This document shows positions 1 through 8,875 of a stretch of DNA of 28,121 nucleotides, one piece after another. The translations under genes and the position numbers were made by a program. The notes under the pieces are model-generated. The model was not told where the DNA came from and searched no databases. It saw nothing but the letters and a program-made list of their open reading frames with translations. The DNA is taken from NCBI GenBank assembly GCA_037443565.1, contig JBBIOB010000037.1:1-28121 (forward strand), written 5' to 3'. The stretch comes from Fervidifonticultor_A sp037443565. GTDB taxonomy: Bacteria; Sysuimicrobiota; Sysuimicrobiia; Sysuimicrobiales; Humicultoraceae. How positions within the stretch are numbered: position 1 is the stretch's first letter; each line of letters opens with the position of its first letter.

Positions 1-239
1 AGAACGCCGGCGAGCGGCGGCAGGCCGTCGGTCGATTCTGTGCCGGCATACCGGCGGTCCCAGGCCAGGGCCTCGCGGCGTGCGCGCTCCGCGTCCACAT
101 GGAGAAAGGCGTGCAGGCTGTCATCGGTTCGGGCGATGCGATCGAGCGCCGCCTCGACGACCTCGGACGGCCGGAGCGTCCCGTCCGCGTACGCGCGGCG
201 GAGGGCACGCGCGGTCTGCGCAGGTGATGGCAGGGTCAC
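1..239 (-). CDS. gatA: Glu-tRNA(Gln)/Asp-tRNA(Asn) amidotransferase subunit A, N-terminal part (runs off window)
   Basis: Only about 79 N-terminal residues are in the window. Translated from a GTG at 239 the protein starts VTLPSPAQTARALRRAY and continues with ADGTLRPSEVVEAALDRI and, near the edge, PPLAGV. This matches the helical N-terminus of GatA and the approach to its conserved PLAGVP segment in the amidase-signature fold. GatA hydrolyses glutamine and hands the ammonia to GatB for transamidation of misacylated tRNA. The GTG was chosen because AAGGA (250-246), overlapping the gatC stop, lies 6 bases ahead of it, and no ATG lies upstream in this frame. gatC is 9 bases upstream and certainly cotranscribed. 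The catalytic Ser-Ser-Lys triad lies outside the window and cannot be checked. Confidence 0.88.
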   Translation of the reverse strand, partial: MTLPSPAQTARALRRAYADGTLRPSEVVEAALDRIARTDDSLHAFLHVDAERARREALAWDRRYAGTESTDGLPPLAGV

Positions 240-248
240 GAAGGTTCC

Positions 249-542
249 TTACTCAGGCTCAAACACCCGTGGGACCTTGAAGAATCCCTGGTCGTGGGCC
301 GGGGCCTGGGACAGGACCTCATCGCGCGGCAGAGACGGGGTCACCACATCGGGGCGTACGACGTTGGTGACGGGCAGGACGTGCGAGGTGGCCGGCACGC
401 CCTCGATGGGCTGGGCGTCCAGCAGCCGGCAGGACTCCAGAATCCGGGCGAGCTGCTCGGCGAACCGTGCCCGCTCATCGTCGGTGAGCGCCAGCCGGGC
501 CAGCCGCGCCACATGGTCCACCGTCGCCGGGTCAATCGTCAT
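249..542 (-). CDS. gatC: Glu-tRNA(Gln)/Asp-tRNA(Asn) amidotransferase subunit C
   Basis: This 97-residue protein has the normal GatC length and pattern: an N-terminal helix with VDHVARLARLALTDDE, a middle helix FAEQLARILESCRLLD, a TSHV segment, then LRRDE-like PSLPRDEVLSQAPAHDQGFFKVPRV at the C-terminus. GatC is the small belt-like subunit that wraps around and stabilises GatA in the cytoplasmic GatCAB complex used by bacteria lacking GlnRS or AsnRS. The ATG at 542 has a purine-rich GAGAGG about 11 bases upstream. It follows the peptide transporter unit but is separated from it by a strong hairpin (598-628), so it probably has its own promoter, which I could not identify. gatA starts 9 bases downstream. 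Confidence 0.93.
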   Translation of the reverse strand: MTIDPATVDHVARLARLALTDDERARFAEQLARILESCRLLDAQPIEGVPATSHVLPVTNVVRPDVVTPSLPRDEVLSQAPAHDQGFFKVPRVFEPE

Positions 543-597
543 GGCTTTGCCCGCCTCTCTTTCCGCGATCCCGCGCCGGCCCGGCCGCTCCGAAACG

Positions 598-628
598 CGG
601 CGGCGCCGGGGTCACCCCGGCGCCGCCG
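598..628 (-). terminator. GC-rich stem-loop after oppF, probable terminator
   Basis: A perfect 14-bp inverted repeat (left arm 598-611, right arm 615-628) has a 3-base loop. It starts about 20 bases after the oppF stop and lies before gatC. Read on the minus strand it is followed only by a short TTT, so it lacks a classical U-tract. Such GC-only hairpins are common as terminators or mRNA 3' ends in GC-rich genomes. Its position at the end of the transporter unit supports termination. Confidence 0.6.
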
Positions 629-648
629 GACCACCTACCGCGCGACGG

Positions 649-1683
<1,035 letters not shown>

Positions 1684-1701
1684 GATCTGTCCTCCTAACG
1701 G

Positions 1702-2739
1702 CTACGACTTCCGGGTGGTCACCAGCAGCCCGGCCGCCTCCGCCGCCTTCTTCTCCTCGGGCGTGGCGTGATCGGTGTACAGATAGCACTTCGCGTAGTG
1801 CCCGGCCTGAATGTCCACATCCGGAGGGTCTTCCTGGACGCAGATCTCCATCGCGAACGGGCAGCGCGGCGCGAACGGGCAGCCCGGCGGCAGGTCGATG
1901 AGCGACGGCGGCTGGCCCTCGATGGGGATGAGGCGCTCCTTGCGCTCGTAGAGCTTCGGGATGGAGTGCAGCAGCCCCCAGGTGTACGGGTGCTTGGCAT
2001 CCTGGAAGATCCGGCGCACGTCCGTGTGCTCCACCGGCTTGCCAGCGTACATGACGACGACGTTGTCGCACATCTCGGCCACCACGCCCAGGTTATGGGT
2101 AATCAGGATGACCGCCATGTTGAACTCCTGCTGGAGCTCACGGATCAGATCGAGGATCTGGGCCTGGATCGTGACGTCGAGGGCCGTCGTGGGCTCGTCG
2201 GCGATCAGGATCGACGGGTTGCACGACAGCGCCATGGCGATCATGACGCGCTGCCGCATGCCGCCCGAGAACTGGTGGGGGTAGTCCTTGACCCGCTCGC
2301 GGGCCAGCGGGATCTTCACCCGCTCCAGCATCTCGATCGCCCGCTCCCAGGCCGCCTTCTTGTCCAGCCTCTGGTGCAGGATCACCGCCTCGGCGATCTG
2401 CTCGCCGATGGTGAGCACCGGGTTGAGGGACGTCATCGGCTCCTGGAAGATCATGGCGATGCGGTTGCCCCGGATGTGCCGCATCTGCTCGTCGGACAGC
2501 CGCAGGAGGTTCTTGCCCTCGAAGAGGATCTCGCCCTCGACGATCTTCCCCGGGGGGGTGGCGATGAGCCGCATGACCGACAACGCGTGGACGCTCTTGC
2601 CGCAGCCCGACTCGCCGACGACCCCCAGGGTCTCACCCCTGTGCAGGTCGTAGGTGAGGCCGTCGACCGCGCGCACGACCCCCTCGTCCGTATAGAAGTA
2701 GGTCTTCAGATTGTGCACCGACAGCAGCGGCTCAGCCAC
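1702..2739 (-). CDS. oppD: Oligopeptide/dipeptide ABC transporter ATP-binding protein (OppD/DppD type)
   Basis: This ABC ATPase of about 345 residues is the partner of OppF. Walker A GESGCGKS lies near residues 42-49. It also has MIFQEPMTSLNP, the signature FSGGMRQR, Walker B ILIADEPTTALD, and LITHNLGVV with the switch histidine. The C-terminal oligo-HPY region has LIDLPPGCPFAPRCPF and further cysteines (MEIC, AKCYL). I chose the GTG at 2739 (protein MAEPLLSVHNL) rather than the GTG at 2748, because AGAGGTGA (2752-2745) is correctly placed for 2739 and would overlap the upstream start. It lies about 70 bases downstream of SBP1 and 18 bases before oppF. It powers import of peptides bound by the cognate binding proteins. 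Confidence 0.92.
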   Translation of the reverse strand: MAEPLLSVHNLKTYFYTDEGVVRAVDGLTYDLHRGETLGVVGESGCGKSVHALSVMRLIATPPGKIVEGEILFEGKNLLRLSDEQMRHIRGNRIAMIFQEPMTSLNPVLTIGEQIAEAVILHQRLDKKAAWERAIEMLERVKIPLARERVKDYPHQFSGGMRQRVMIAMALSCNPSILIADEPTTALDVTIQAQILDLIRELQQEFNMAVILITHNLGVVAEMCDNVVVMYAGKPVEHTDVRRIFQDAKHPYTWGLLHSIPKLYERKERLIPIEGQPPSLIDLPPGCPFAPRCPFAMEICVQEDPPDVDIQAGHYAKCYLYTDHATPEEKKAAEAAGLLVTTRKS

Positions 2740-2808
2740 TCGACTCACCTCTGGATTTGCCCCTCATCTTCGCCGCGGGCGGGGTGAATCCTGCGCTTCG
2801 CGGCGCGC

Positions 2809-4479
2809 CTACTGATCGCCCCACCGCCACTCCCAGATGTTCCAGGGGAGGTAGTACGTCCCCAGGCCCACGGGCCGGACGTTCTGCATGGTCTTGGGAT
2901 AGGTGGTCAGGCTGAGCCGGAAGTACAGTGGCAGGCTCGGCAGCTCCTCGGCGAAGATCTCCTGCTGCCGGCGCAGCAGCGCGGTGCGCTTCTGCACGTC
3001 GAGCTCGGCGACGATCTGGTCCCAGACCTGGTCGTTCTCGGCGCTGCGCCATCCCACCCGGTTGTTGCCCGACCAGTTGTTGGCCGCGGTGGGGATGCCG
3101 ATGCTGTGGAACCTGTCGTGGGGCACCGACTCCGGGGTGAACAGGCTGGCGTACATCGCCATGTGCGGGAACTGCCGCCGGGTCGTGTAGGTGCCGAAGA
3201 ACACCGAGGCCGGCCGGTTGCTGATCCGCACGTCGATCCCGACCTGGCGGAGCTGCTCCTTGATGATCTGCTGGATCTGCTCACGGATGGCGTTGCCCGC
3301 CGTGGTGGAGATCTCCATCTCGACGCGCTTCCCGGTGGCATCGCGCAGGATGTCGTCCGGGCCGGGCCGAAAGCCGGCTTCGGCCAGCAGCGCCCGGGCG
3401 CGGGCCGGATCGTGGTCGTACTTCTTGAGGGTGGGGTGCGCCGCGGGGTGGCCCGGCGCCAGCCACGAGTGGGCCACCGGCTGGCGGCCGCCCGCGCACG
3501 ACACCTCGGCGATGGCCCGGCGGTCGAGCGCGTAGCCGATCGCCTGCCGCACGCGCTTGTCCTTCAACCAGGCGTCATCGTTGTTGAAGTCGATCCGCTC
3601 CCAGACCATGGCCTCGCGGTGGTGGGCGTTCACCCTGGGGTTGCGCTGGGCGATCTGCTCCATCTGCAGACAACTAAAGTTGTTGATGTCGGTCGCCTCG
3701 ATGCTGCCCGAGATGACGTTGGCCTGCAGCACGGTGGCGTCGAGGATGAACCTGACCGTCAGCCGCTTGACGGCCGGCGCGCCGAGCGGCCACTTGTCGT
3801 AGGCCTCAAAGGTCATGTGGCTCCCGGCCACCCACTCGGTCATCCGATAGGGTCCGTTCGTCACGGGCAGCCGGAAGTACGGCTCCGCCCGCAGGTTGGC
3901 GGGGTTCGCCAGGTACGGCCGCTCGAGCACGTGTCGCGGCAGGGCATACGGCTGGCCGAACGGCTCCGACCCGGCGAAGGGCCACAGCTCGTTCCACTGG
4001 ACCACCATGGTGTAGGGATCATTGACGTTGGGGATCAGGATGTTATCGACTTTGTTGACGACGAATCGGGCGGTCGACGGCGTGCGCGGGTTCCGCATCA
4101 GGCCGTAGGTGAACCGCCAGTCCAGCGCCGTGACCGGCCGGCCGTCGTGCCAGGTGAAGCCGCGCTTGAGCCGCCAGGTGACCCGCATCTTGTTGCCCGG
4201 GAGCACCTCCCAGTCGCCGTCCCGCAGCGAGGGGAGCTTCTCCGCCATCACCGGCACGCGTTCCCACTTCTCGTTGAAGGGTGCGGCGTACCCGAAGATG
4301 ATGTTGTGGATGACGCCGGTCGCCGCCATGATCGAGAACGGCCCGACGATATCAGGTTCCTGGGCCATCGCCATCGTGACCGAGTCGCGCCGCTGCGCGT
4401 GCGCGGCGGGATTGGCCGCCAGCACCGCGAGCCCGACCACCAGCAGGACTGCTCCGAGCCGATACCGCCTCTGCGTCAT
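2809..4479 (-). CDS. Family 5 extracellular solute-binding protein, peptide ABC transporter (SBP1)
   Basis: This 556-residue cluster-C binding protein starts with a clear Sec signal (basic MTQRRYR, hydrophobic LGAVLLVVGLAVLAANPA, cleavage after AHA-Q). Family landmarks are RGFTWHDGRPVTALDWRFTY near residues 110-130, RQAIGYALDRRAIAEVSC, DPARARALLAEAGF and a terminal PSLPLYFR segment. It would bind peptides, or other family-5 ligands, outside the membrane and deliver them to an OppBC permease. The ATG has a strong AAAGGAGGT 5 bases upstream. It sits between oppC1 and oppD in the same unit as SBP2, which is a clear paralogue (shared RPASV-FG-x-T-x-RRQFPHM block and AEELPS-PLYFRL). Unlike the other SBP genes it is followed only by a loose inverted repeat (7-bp arms, 21-base loop, 2771-2805). 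Ligand unknown. Confidence 0.92.
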   Translation of the reverse strand: MTQRRYRLGAVLLVVGLAVLAANPAAHAQRRDSVTMAMAQEPDIVGPFSIMAATGVIHNIIFGYAAPFNEKWERVPVMAEKLPSLRDGDWEVLPGNKMRVTWRLKRGFTWHDGRPVTALDWRFTYGLMRNPRTPSTARFVVNKVDNILIPNVNDPYTMVVQWNELWPFAGSEPFGQPYALPRHVLERPYLANPANLRAEPYFRLPVTNGPYRMTEWVAGSHMTFEAYDKWPLGAPAVKRLTVRFILDATVLQANVISGSIEATDINNFSCLQMEQIAQRNPRVNAHHREAMVWERIDFNNDDAWLKDKRVRQAIGYALDRRAIAEVSCAGGRQPVAHSWLAPGHPAAHPTLKKYDHDPARARALLAEAGFRPGPDDILRDATGKRVEMEISTTAGNAIREQIQQIIKEQLRQVGIDVRISNRPASVFFGTYTTRRQFPHMAMYASLFTPESVPHDRFHSIGIPTAANNWSGNNRVGWRSAENDQVWDQIVAELDVQKRTALLRRQQEIFAEELPSLPLYFRLSLTTYPKTMQNVRPVGLGTYYLPWNIWEWRWGDQ

Positions 4480-4543
4480 GTCGGACCTCCTTTCAGGCTG
4501 AGTTCCTGAAGCAAAGCTCGCGCTCCCATCTTGACCTGCCCGA

Positions 4544-5467
4544 TCACGTCTTCAGGCGCGGGTCCAGCGCGTCGCGGAGCCCGTCGCCCAGGAAGTTGAA
4601 CGACAGCACCGTGATGAAGATGAACAGCCCCGGGAAGACCGCCAGGTACGAGGCCGTCAGGAGATACTCCTGCGCCCGCTGGAGCATGTTGCCCCACGAG
4701 GGGATCGGCGGCTGGATCCCCAGCCCCAGGTAGGAGAGCGCCGACTCGATGAGGATGGCGTTGCCCACCACCAGCGTCGAGGCCACGATCACCGGCGCCA
4801 GCGCGTTGGGGATTAGGTGCCTGAGGATGATGCGGCCCTCCGAGGCACCCATCGCGCGGCCGGCCTCCACGAAGTCCTGGCTCTTCAGCGACAGGATCTG
4901 CCCGCGCACGAGCCGGGCGACCGTCGTCCATCCGAACACCGAAAGCACGAGCACGATGCGGCCGACGCCGCCGCCGGGCAACAGCGCCGCCAGGATGAGG
5001 TAGAGCGGGAGGGTCGGCACCGAGATCAGAATGTCCACCAGCCGCATGAGCACGCTGTCCACCCACCCGCCGTAGAACCCGGCGACCGAGCCCACCAGCG
5101 AGCCGATGAGCGAAATGGAGATGGCCGTGACGTACCCCACGACGAGCGAGATCCGGCCGGCGTACATGATCCGGGTCAGCACGTCGCGGCCGAGCTCGTC
5201 GGTCCCGAAGAGGTTGGCGGTCGGGCTGGGCGTTGCCCAACGCCGCGTCAGGTCGATCCGGTCGAACGGCTGCGGGGCGATCCACGGCGCGAGCAGCGCC
5301 ATCACCGTCAGCAGCAGCGCCACCGTCCCGCCGATCAGCGCCAGCCGGTGTCTGAGGAACCGGCGGCGCGCGATCGACCAGTAGGACTGGCCGACCGCCA
5401 CACCGGCGGCCTCTTTCCGGCGCCGCTCCAGGTCGAGCGCGATCTGTCGCGGGGTTGCGCGAGCCAT
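4544..5467 (-). CDS. oppC: Peptide ABC transporter permease, OppC/DppC type (unit 1)
   Basis: This 307-residue inner-membrane permease has the normal OppC/DppC length. It has an N-terminal cytoplasmic segment and a first membrane helix (LALIGGTVALLLTVMALLAP). A periplasmic loop follows with FGTDELGRDVLTRIMYAGR, the hallmark of OppC proteins, then the transmembrane core. The ATPase-contacting EAA loop is EAGRAMGASEGRIILRHLIP. The C-terminus has FNFLGDGLRDALDPRLK. The ATG is preceded by GAGGAG at a 7-base spacing. oppB1 ends 22 bases upstream. Downstream, SBP1 starts after 64 bases. With OppB1 it forms the translocation pore. Confidence 0.93.
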   Translation of the reverse strand: MARATPRQIALDLERRRKEAAGVAVGQSYWSIARRRFLRHRLALIGGTVALLLTVMALLAPWIAPQPFDRIDLTRRWATPSPTANLFGTDELGRDVLTRIMYAGRISLVVGYVTAISISLIGSLVGSVAGFYGGWVDSVLMRLVDILISVPTLPLYLILAALLPGGGVGRIVLVLSVFGWTTVARLVRGQILSLKSQDFVEAGRAMGASEGRIILRHLIPNALAPVIVASTLVVGNAILIESALSYLGLGIQPPIPSWGNMLQRAQEYLLTASYLAVFPGLFIFITVLSFNFLGDGLRDALDPRLKT

Positions 5468-5489
5468 CTGGCTGCTCCTCAGCCCCGAC

Positions 5490-6476
5490 CTAGTCGTACC
5501 GGATGCGGGGGTCCACGATCGCGTACGCGATGTCCGCGAGCAGATTGGCCATCACGGTCATCAGGGCCACGAATAAGAGGACGGCCATGGCCACGTTGTA
5601 GTCGTGGCCCAGCACCGCCTGAAACAGCAGCAGGCCCATCCCCGGCCACGAGAAGACGGTCTCGGTGAGCACCGCACCGTTCAGGATCCCGGGCAACGAC
5701 AGCGCCACCAGCGTGATGATGGGGATCAGCGCGTTGCGCAGCGCGTGCCGGTTGATGACGACCTTCTCGGCGTTGCCCTTGGCGCGCGCGGTCCGCACGT
5801 AGTCCTGCCGGACCACTTCGAGCATGCTGCTGCGCATGTACCGCGTCCACGACGCCATGCCGCTGGTCGCCAGGACGGCCACAGGCAGGATCATGTGCCA
5901 GATCCGGTTCCAGAACATCGGCCACCCGGGGTCGATGCCCGGGGTCATCATGCCGCCGGCCGGGAACCTGGGGAACCACGGGAACATGCCCGGCAGCCAA
6001 ATCGAGAAAATCAGGATGAAGACGATGCCCTGCCAGAACACCGGCATGGCCAGGCCCGCGAAGGCGAGCACGGTCACGGTGTAGTCTGTGGCCGAGTACT
6101 GGTGCAGGGCGGAGTAGATGCCGACGGTGATCCCGACGGTCAGCGCCACCGCGACCGACGTGGCGAGCAGCATGAGCGTGTTCCGCAGCCGCTCACCCAT
6201 GAGCCTGGTCACCGGCGTCCCGTAGGTGCGCGAGTACCCGAGGTCGCCGCTGAGCACCGAGCGCGCCCACTTGAAGTAGCGGATGTAGATCGGGTCGTCG
6301 AGCCCGTAGTAGGCCCGCAGCGCGGCCACGTCTTCCGGCTTGATGTCCGGCGTGGTGGCGGCAATCAGCTCCACCGGGTCGCCTGGAGTCATCACGAGCA
6401 GGGTGAAGAGCAGGATCGAGAGCCCGATGAGAATGATCCCACCGTGCATCGCCCGCCGGACGAGGAACCGCTGCAT
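5490..6476 (-). CDS. oppB: Peptide ABC transporter permease, OppB/DppB type (unit 1)
   Basis: This 328-residue OppB-type permease has a first helix MHGGIILIGLSILLFTLLVM directly followed by TPGDPVELIAA, the conserved OppB opening. LGLDDP-type text follows (YYGLDDPIYIRYFKW), then SGDLGYSRTYGTPV. The EAA loop is RTARAKGNAEKVVINRHALR, and the C-terminus AYAIVDPRIRYD is typical. The ATG has GGAGGG 8 bases upstream. A 13-bp GC hairpin (6491-6520) lies just ahead of that ribosome-binding site, between this gene and SBP2. It pairs with oppC1, 22 bases downstream. Confidence 0.94.
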   Translation of the reverse strand: MQRFLVRRAMHGGIILIGLSILLFTLLVMTPGDPVELIAATTPDIKPEDVAALRAYYGLDDPIYIRYFKWARSVLSGDLGYSRTYGTPVTRLMGERLRNTLMLLATSVAVALTVGITVGIYSALHQYSATDYTVTVLAFAGLAMPVFWQGIVFILIFSIWLPGMFPWFPRFPAGGMMTPGIDPGWPMFWNRIWHMILPVAVLATSGMASWTRYMRSSMLEVVRQDYVRTARAKGNAEKVVINRHALRNALIPIITLVALSLPGILNGAVLTETVFSWPGMGLLLFQAVLGHDYNVAMAVLLFVALMTVMANLLADIAYAIVDPRIRYD

Positions 6477-6490
6477 CAGGATCCCTCCGC

Positions 6491-6520
6491 GCAGGGGGTG
6501 GGGTTATCCCCACCCCCTGC
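6491..6520 (-). other. Intercistronic stem-loop between SBP2 and oppB1
   Basis: A perfect 13-bp inverted repeat (6491-6503 with 6508-6520) encloses a 4-base loop. It begins 22 bases after the SBP2 stop and ends 14 bases before the oppB1 start. There is no U-tract, and oppB1 is clearly in the same unit, so partial termination or 3'-end protection of the SBP message is more likely than full termination. Equivalent hairpins occur in units 2 and 3. Confidence 0.7.
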
Positions 6521-6542
6521 CGGTGTGCGGGAACCGCCTAGC

Positions 6543-8219
6543 CTACTGGGCCCACGCCCACGTGTGGCCGTTCCAGTTGATATAGGTGCCCGCCAGCCCC
6601 GCAGGACTGACGTTGGTCAGCCGCTTGTGCGAGGTGGTCAGGTGCAGCCGGAAGTACAGCGGGATCGAGGGCAGCTCCTCGGCCCAGATCTCCTGCTGCC
6701 GCTTCAGCATCTGCACGCGCTTGGCGGTGTCGATCTCGGTCTCGATCTGGGTCAGCAGCCGGTCGTTCTCCTCGTTCCGAAAGCCGGGGTAGTTCTGCCC
6801 CTCCCAGCTGTTTGTCGCGCTGGGGATCTGATCCGACTTCCACAGGGTGTTCCCCAGGCTCAGCGGGGTCATCAGCCAGGCATACATGACCATGTGGGGG
6901 AACTGCCGCCGGGCGGTGACCTGGCCGAAGAGCACGCTCGCCGGCCGGTTGTCGATGCGGAGGTCGATGCCCACCGCCCTGAGCTGCTCCCGCATGACCT
7001 GCTGCACCTGCTCGCGCAGCGCGTTGCCCGCGGTGGTCATGATGGTCATCTCGAACCGGCGGCCCTGGCGGTCGCGCAGGATCTGGTCGGGGCCCATCGT
7101 GAAGCCGGCCTCGGCGAGCAGCGCGCGGGCCCGGGCCAGGTCGAAGGCGTACTTCTTGACGTCCTTGTTGTAGCCCTCATGCCGCTCCGGCAGCCAGGTG
7201 TGCGCCACCGGCTGGCGGCCGCCCGAGCACGAGAGCTCGGCGATCGCCTCGCGGTTGAGCGCATGCGCGATGGCCTGCCGCACGCGCTTGTCGCGGAGCC
7301 ACTCGTTGTCGTGGTTCAGGTCCACGTGTTCCCAGATGAGCGCCGGGGTGTAGTGGCCCTGCACCTGCGGGTTGCGGCGCTCGATCTGCTCCAGGGCGCC
7401 GCAGTCGGTGATGTTGTTGATCTCGGTCACGTCCACCTGGCCGGCGATCGCGTTCGCCTGCAGCACGGTGCCGTCCAGGATGAACCGCCAGGTCTGCCGC
7501 CGGATCTTGGGCGCGCCGCCGGGGTACTTGTCATACGCCTCGACGGTAATGTGGCTGCCGGCCACCCACTCGACCACCTTGTACGGGCCGTTGAAGACCG
7601 GCATCCGGTTCATCGTGTGCGCCTTGAGGGTCGATGGATCGCGCAGGTACTCACGCTCCATCAGGTGGCGCGGGTAGACCCAGTCAGACCCGTGCGGCGA
7701 GACGTTCGCGAACGGGTAACGCTCGTTCCACTGGACGACCAGCGTGTAGGGATCCTGCGGGTTCGGGACGATCACGTTGTCGACCTTCCGGAGCACCGTC
7801 CGGCTGACCGTCGGGCTGCGCGGGTTGCGCAGCATCAGGTACGACCACGACGCGTCCAGCGCGGTATACGGCCGGCCGTCGTGCCAGGTGAAGTCGCGGC
7901 GGAACCGCCAGGTCACGCGCATCTTGCCGCCGGGCAGCAGCTCCCAGTCGCCGTCCTTCAGCGTCGGGATCTTCTCGACGGTGCGCGGGTAGAGCTGCCA
8001 CTTGTCGTTGAACGCCACCGGCTCGGTGTAGATCGAGTTGTTCACGGCCCGGCCGGCGGCCATCGAGTGGAACGCCATCAGCAGGCCGTCGGGCTCCTGC
8101 GCCATGCCGAAGACGACGATGTCCCTGGCACGCTGCGCCGAGGCCGCGCCGACGTTGATGCCGAGCGCGAACGTGACGATGATTGCCACCGCCAGGATCG
8201 GGCGAACGCGCTTCTGCAT
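6543..8219 (-). CDS. Family 5 extracellular solute-binding protein, peptide ABC transporter (SBP2)
   Basis: This 558-residue binding protein is the first gene of transporter unit 1. It has a Sec signal (MQKRVRPILAVAIIVTFALG, cleavage after ASA-Q). Family-5 landmarks are RRDFTWHDGRPYTALDASWS, RQAIAHALNREAIAELSC, DLARARALLAEAGF, TTAGNALREQVQQV and AEELPSIPLYFRL. It is collinear with SBP1 along its whole length, so the two are tandem paralogues in one operon. The ATG has AAGGAGG 6 bases upstream, among the strongest ribosome-binding sites here, consistent with high expression of a binding protein. The HTH gene ends 122 bases upstream; I see no convincing -35/-10 pair in that gap. Ligand unknown, likely peptides. 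Confidence 0.92.
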   Translation of the reverse strand: MQKRVRPILAVAIIVTFALGINVGAASAQRARDIVVFGMAQEPDGLLMAFHSMAAGRAVNNSIYTEPVAFNDKWQLYPRTVEKIPTLKDGDWELLPGGKMRVTWRFRRDFTWHDGRPYTALDASWSYLMLRNPRSPTVSRTVLRKVDNVIVPNPQDPYTLVVQWNERYPFANVSPHGSDWVYPRHLMEREYLRDPSTLKAHTMNRMPVFNGPYKVVEWVAGSHITVEAYDKYPGGAPKIRRQTWRFILDGTVLQANAIAGQVDVTEINNITDCGALEQIERRNPQVQGHYTPALIWEHVDLNHDNEWLRDKRVRQAIAHALNREAIAELSCSGGRQPVAHTWLPERHEGYNKDVKKYAFDLARARALLAEAGFTMGPDQILRDRQGRRFEMTIMTTAGNALREQVQQVMREQLRAVGIDLRIDNRPASVLFGQVTARRQFPHMVMYAWLMTPLSLGNTLWKSDQIPSATNSWEGQNYPGFRNEENDRLLTQIETEIDTAKRVQMLKRQQEIWAEELPSIPLYFRLHLTTSHKRLTNVSPAGLAGTYINWNGHTWAWAQ

Positions 8220-8235
8220 ACGATTTCCTCCTTAC

Positions 8236-8248
8236 CGAAGAGTCTTCG
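8236..8248. promoter_or_regulatory. 13-base palindrome upstream of SBP2, possible operator
   Basis: CGAAGAGTCTTCG is a perfect palindrome around one central base. It is located 17 bases upstream of the SBP2 ATG and just before its ribosome-binding site. It could be a protein-binding site in the 5' leader or a very small RNA hairpin. No promoter elements were recognised around it and no partner was identified; the nearby HTH protein is only a positional candidate. Confidence 0.25.
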
Positions 8249-8341
8249 TGCCGTTCTGTCGTGACCAGTGCAAACCCTCAGTTCATTCGGCCTGGATCCC
8301 TCGTCCCCTGCTGTCCACCTCTCCGCGTGATCGTCTGCGCC

Positions 8342-8689
8342 TCAGCGCAGCCCCGGCATGACCCAGTCCAGCGGATATCCGATGAAGACGGCCAGTTCGC
8401 GGTCCTTGCGTTCCTTGATCTCCTGGCGCCAGGTCGGCCCTGTGTAGATATCTTCGGGGTGCGCCGGCCGGACGACGACCGGGCGCACCCGCGCGCCCGC
8501 GTGCCGGACCGGGCGTCGCCTTCGGTCGGGTTCGCCGACCCTTCGCGCCTCGAGGAACTGGTCAACGTCGCGTCTGGAAATCCGGTAGAGCTTTCCGATT
8601 CGGGCGGCGGGGATCTTCCCTTCCCTGACATACCGGTAGACGGTGAGGCGGTTCAGTTGCAGGTAATCGGCGACCTGTTCAACGGTCAT
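8342..8689 (-). CDS. Excisionase-family (MerR-like winged) helix-turn-helix DNA-binding protein
   Basis: From the ATG at 8689 this is a 115-residue protein. Residues 1-48 are a textbook excisionase/HTH_17 domain: TVEQVADYLQLNRLTVYRYV, then REGKIPAARIGKLYRISRRD and VDQFLEARR. The rest is an arginine/proline-rich linker and an unrecognised tail ending in AVFIGYPLDWVMPGLR. An in-frame GTG at 8755 would add 22 residues with no family resemblance, so I prefer the ATG, although no good ribosome-binding site precedes it. A TATAAT hexamer lies about 87 bases upstream. It is the last gene before the SBP2 unit, same strand, 122 bases away, so it could be a local regulator or simply be cotranscribed. 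Such small HTH proteins also occur in mobile elements, but no integrase is present. Confidence 0.75.
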   Translation of the reverse strand: MTVEQVADYLQLNRLTVYRYVREGKIPAARIGKLYRISRRDVDQFLEARRVGEPDRRRRPVRHAGARVRPVVVRPAHPEDIYTGPTWRQEIKERKDRELAVFIGYPLDWVMPGLR

Positions 8690-8775
8690 GATCTGCCCGG
8701 GGTCGGGATCTTCACGATCCGTCCGCCGGCCAGCATGTGATGCCACTCGGACCACTCCGTGTACCAGGATGCTTG

Positions 8776-8793
8776 ATTATATACTACGTTATA
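8776..8793 (-). promoter_or_regulatory. AT-rich patch with two -10-like hexamers ahead of the HTH gene
   Basis: Within a very GC-rich surrounding, 8773-8795 is AT-rich. On the minus strand it contains TATAAT (8781-8776) and TATAAC (8793-8788). No convincing -35 hexamer lies at 16-18 bases upstream of either. The location suits transcription of the HTH gene with a leader of about 80 bases. Confidence 0.35.
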
Positions 8794-8875
8794 CCACGGC
8801 AGCCGGGTTCCGTCCTCCTGTCCTCGCCTGTCCTTTGGACCGGCGGGCGCCTTTCGCTCCTGGGGCTGGAGAGGG

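Noticed and set aside
5604..8264. Very long open frame on the plus strand (886 codons) opposite SBP2, oppB1
   Set aside because: Its translation is Arg/His/Val/Gln-rich without motifs and is the antisense image of well-supported minus-strand genes, a usual effect of high GC.
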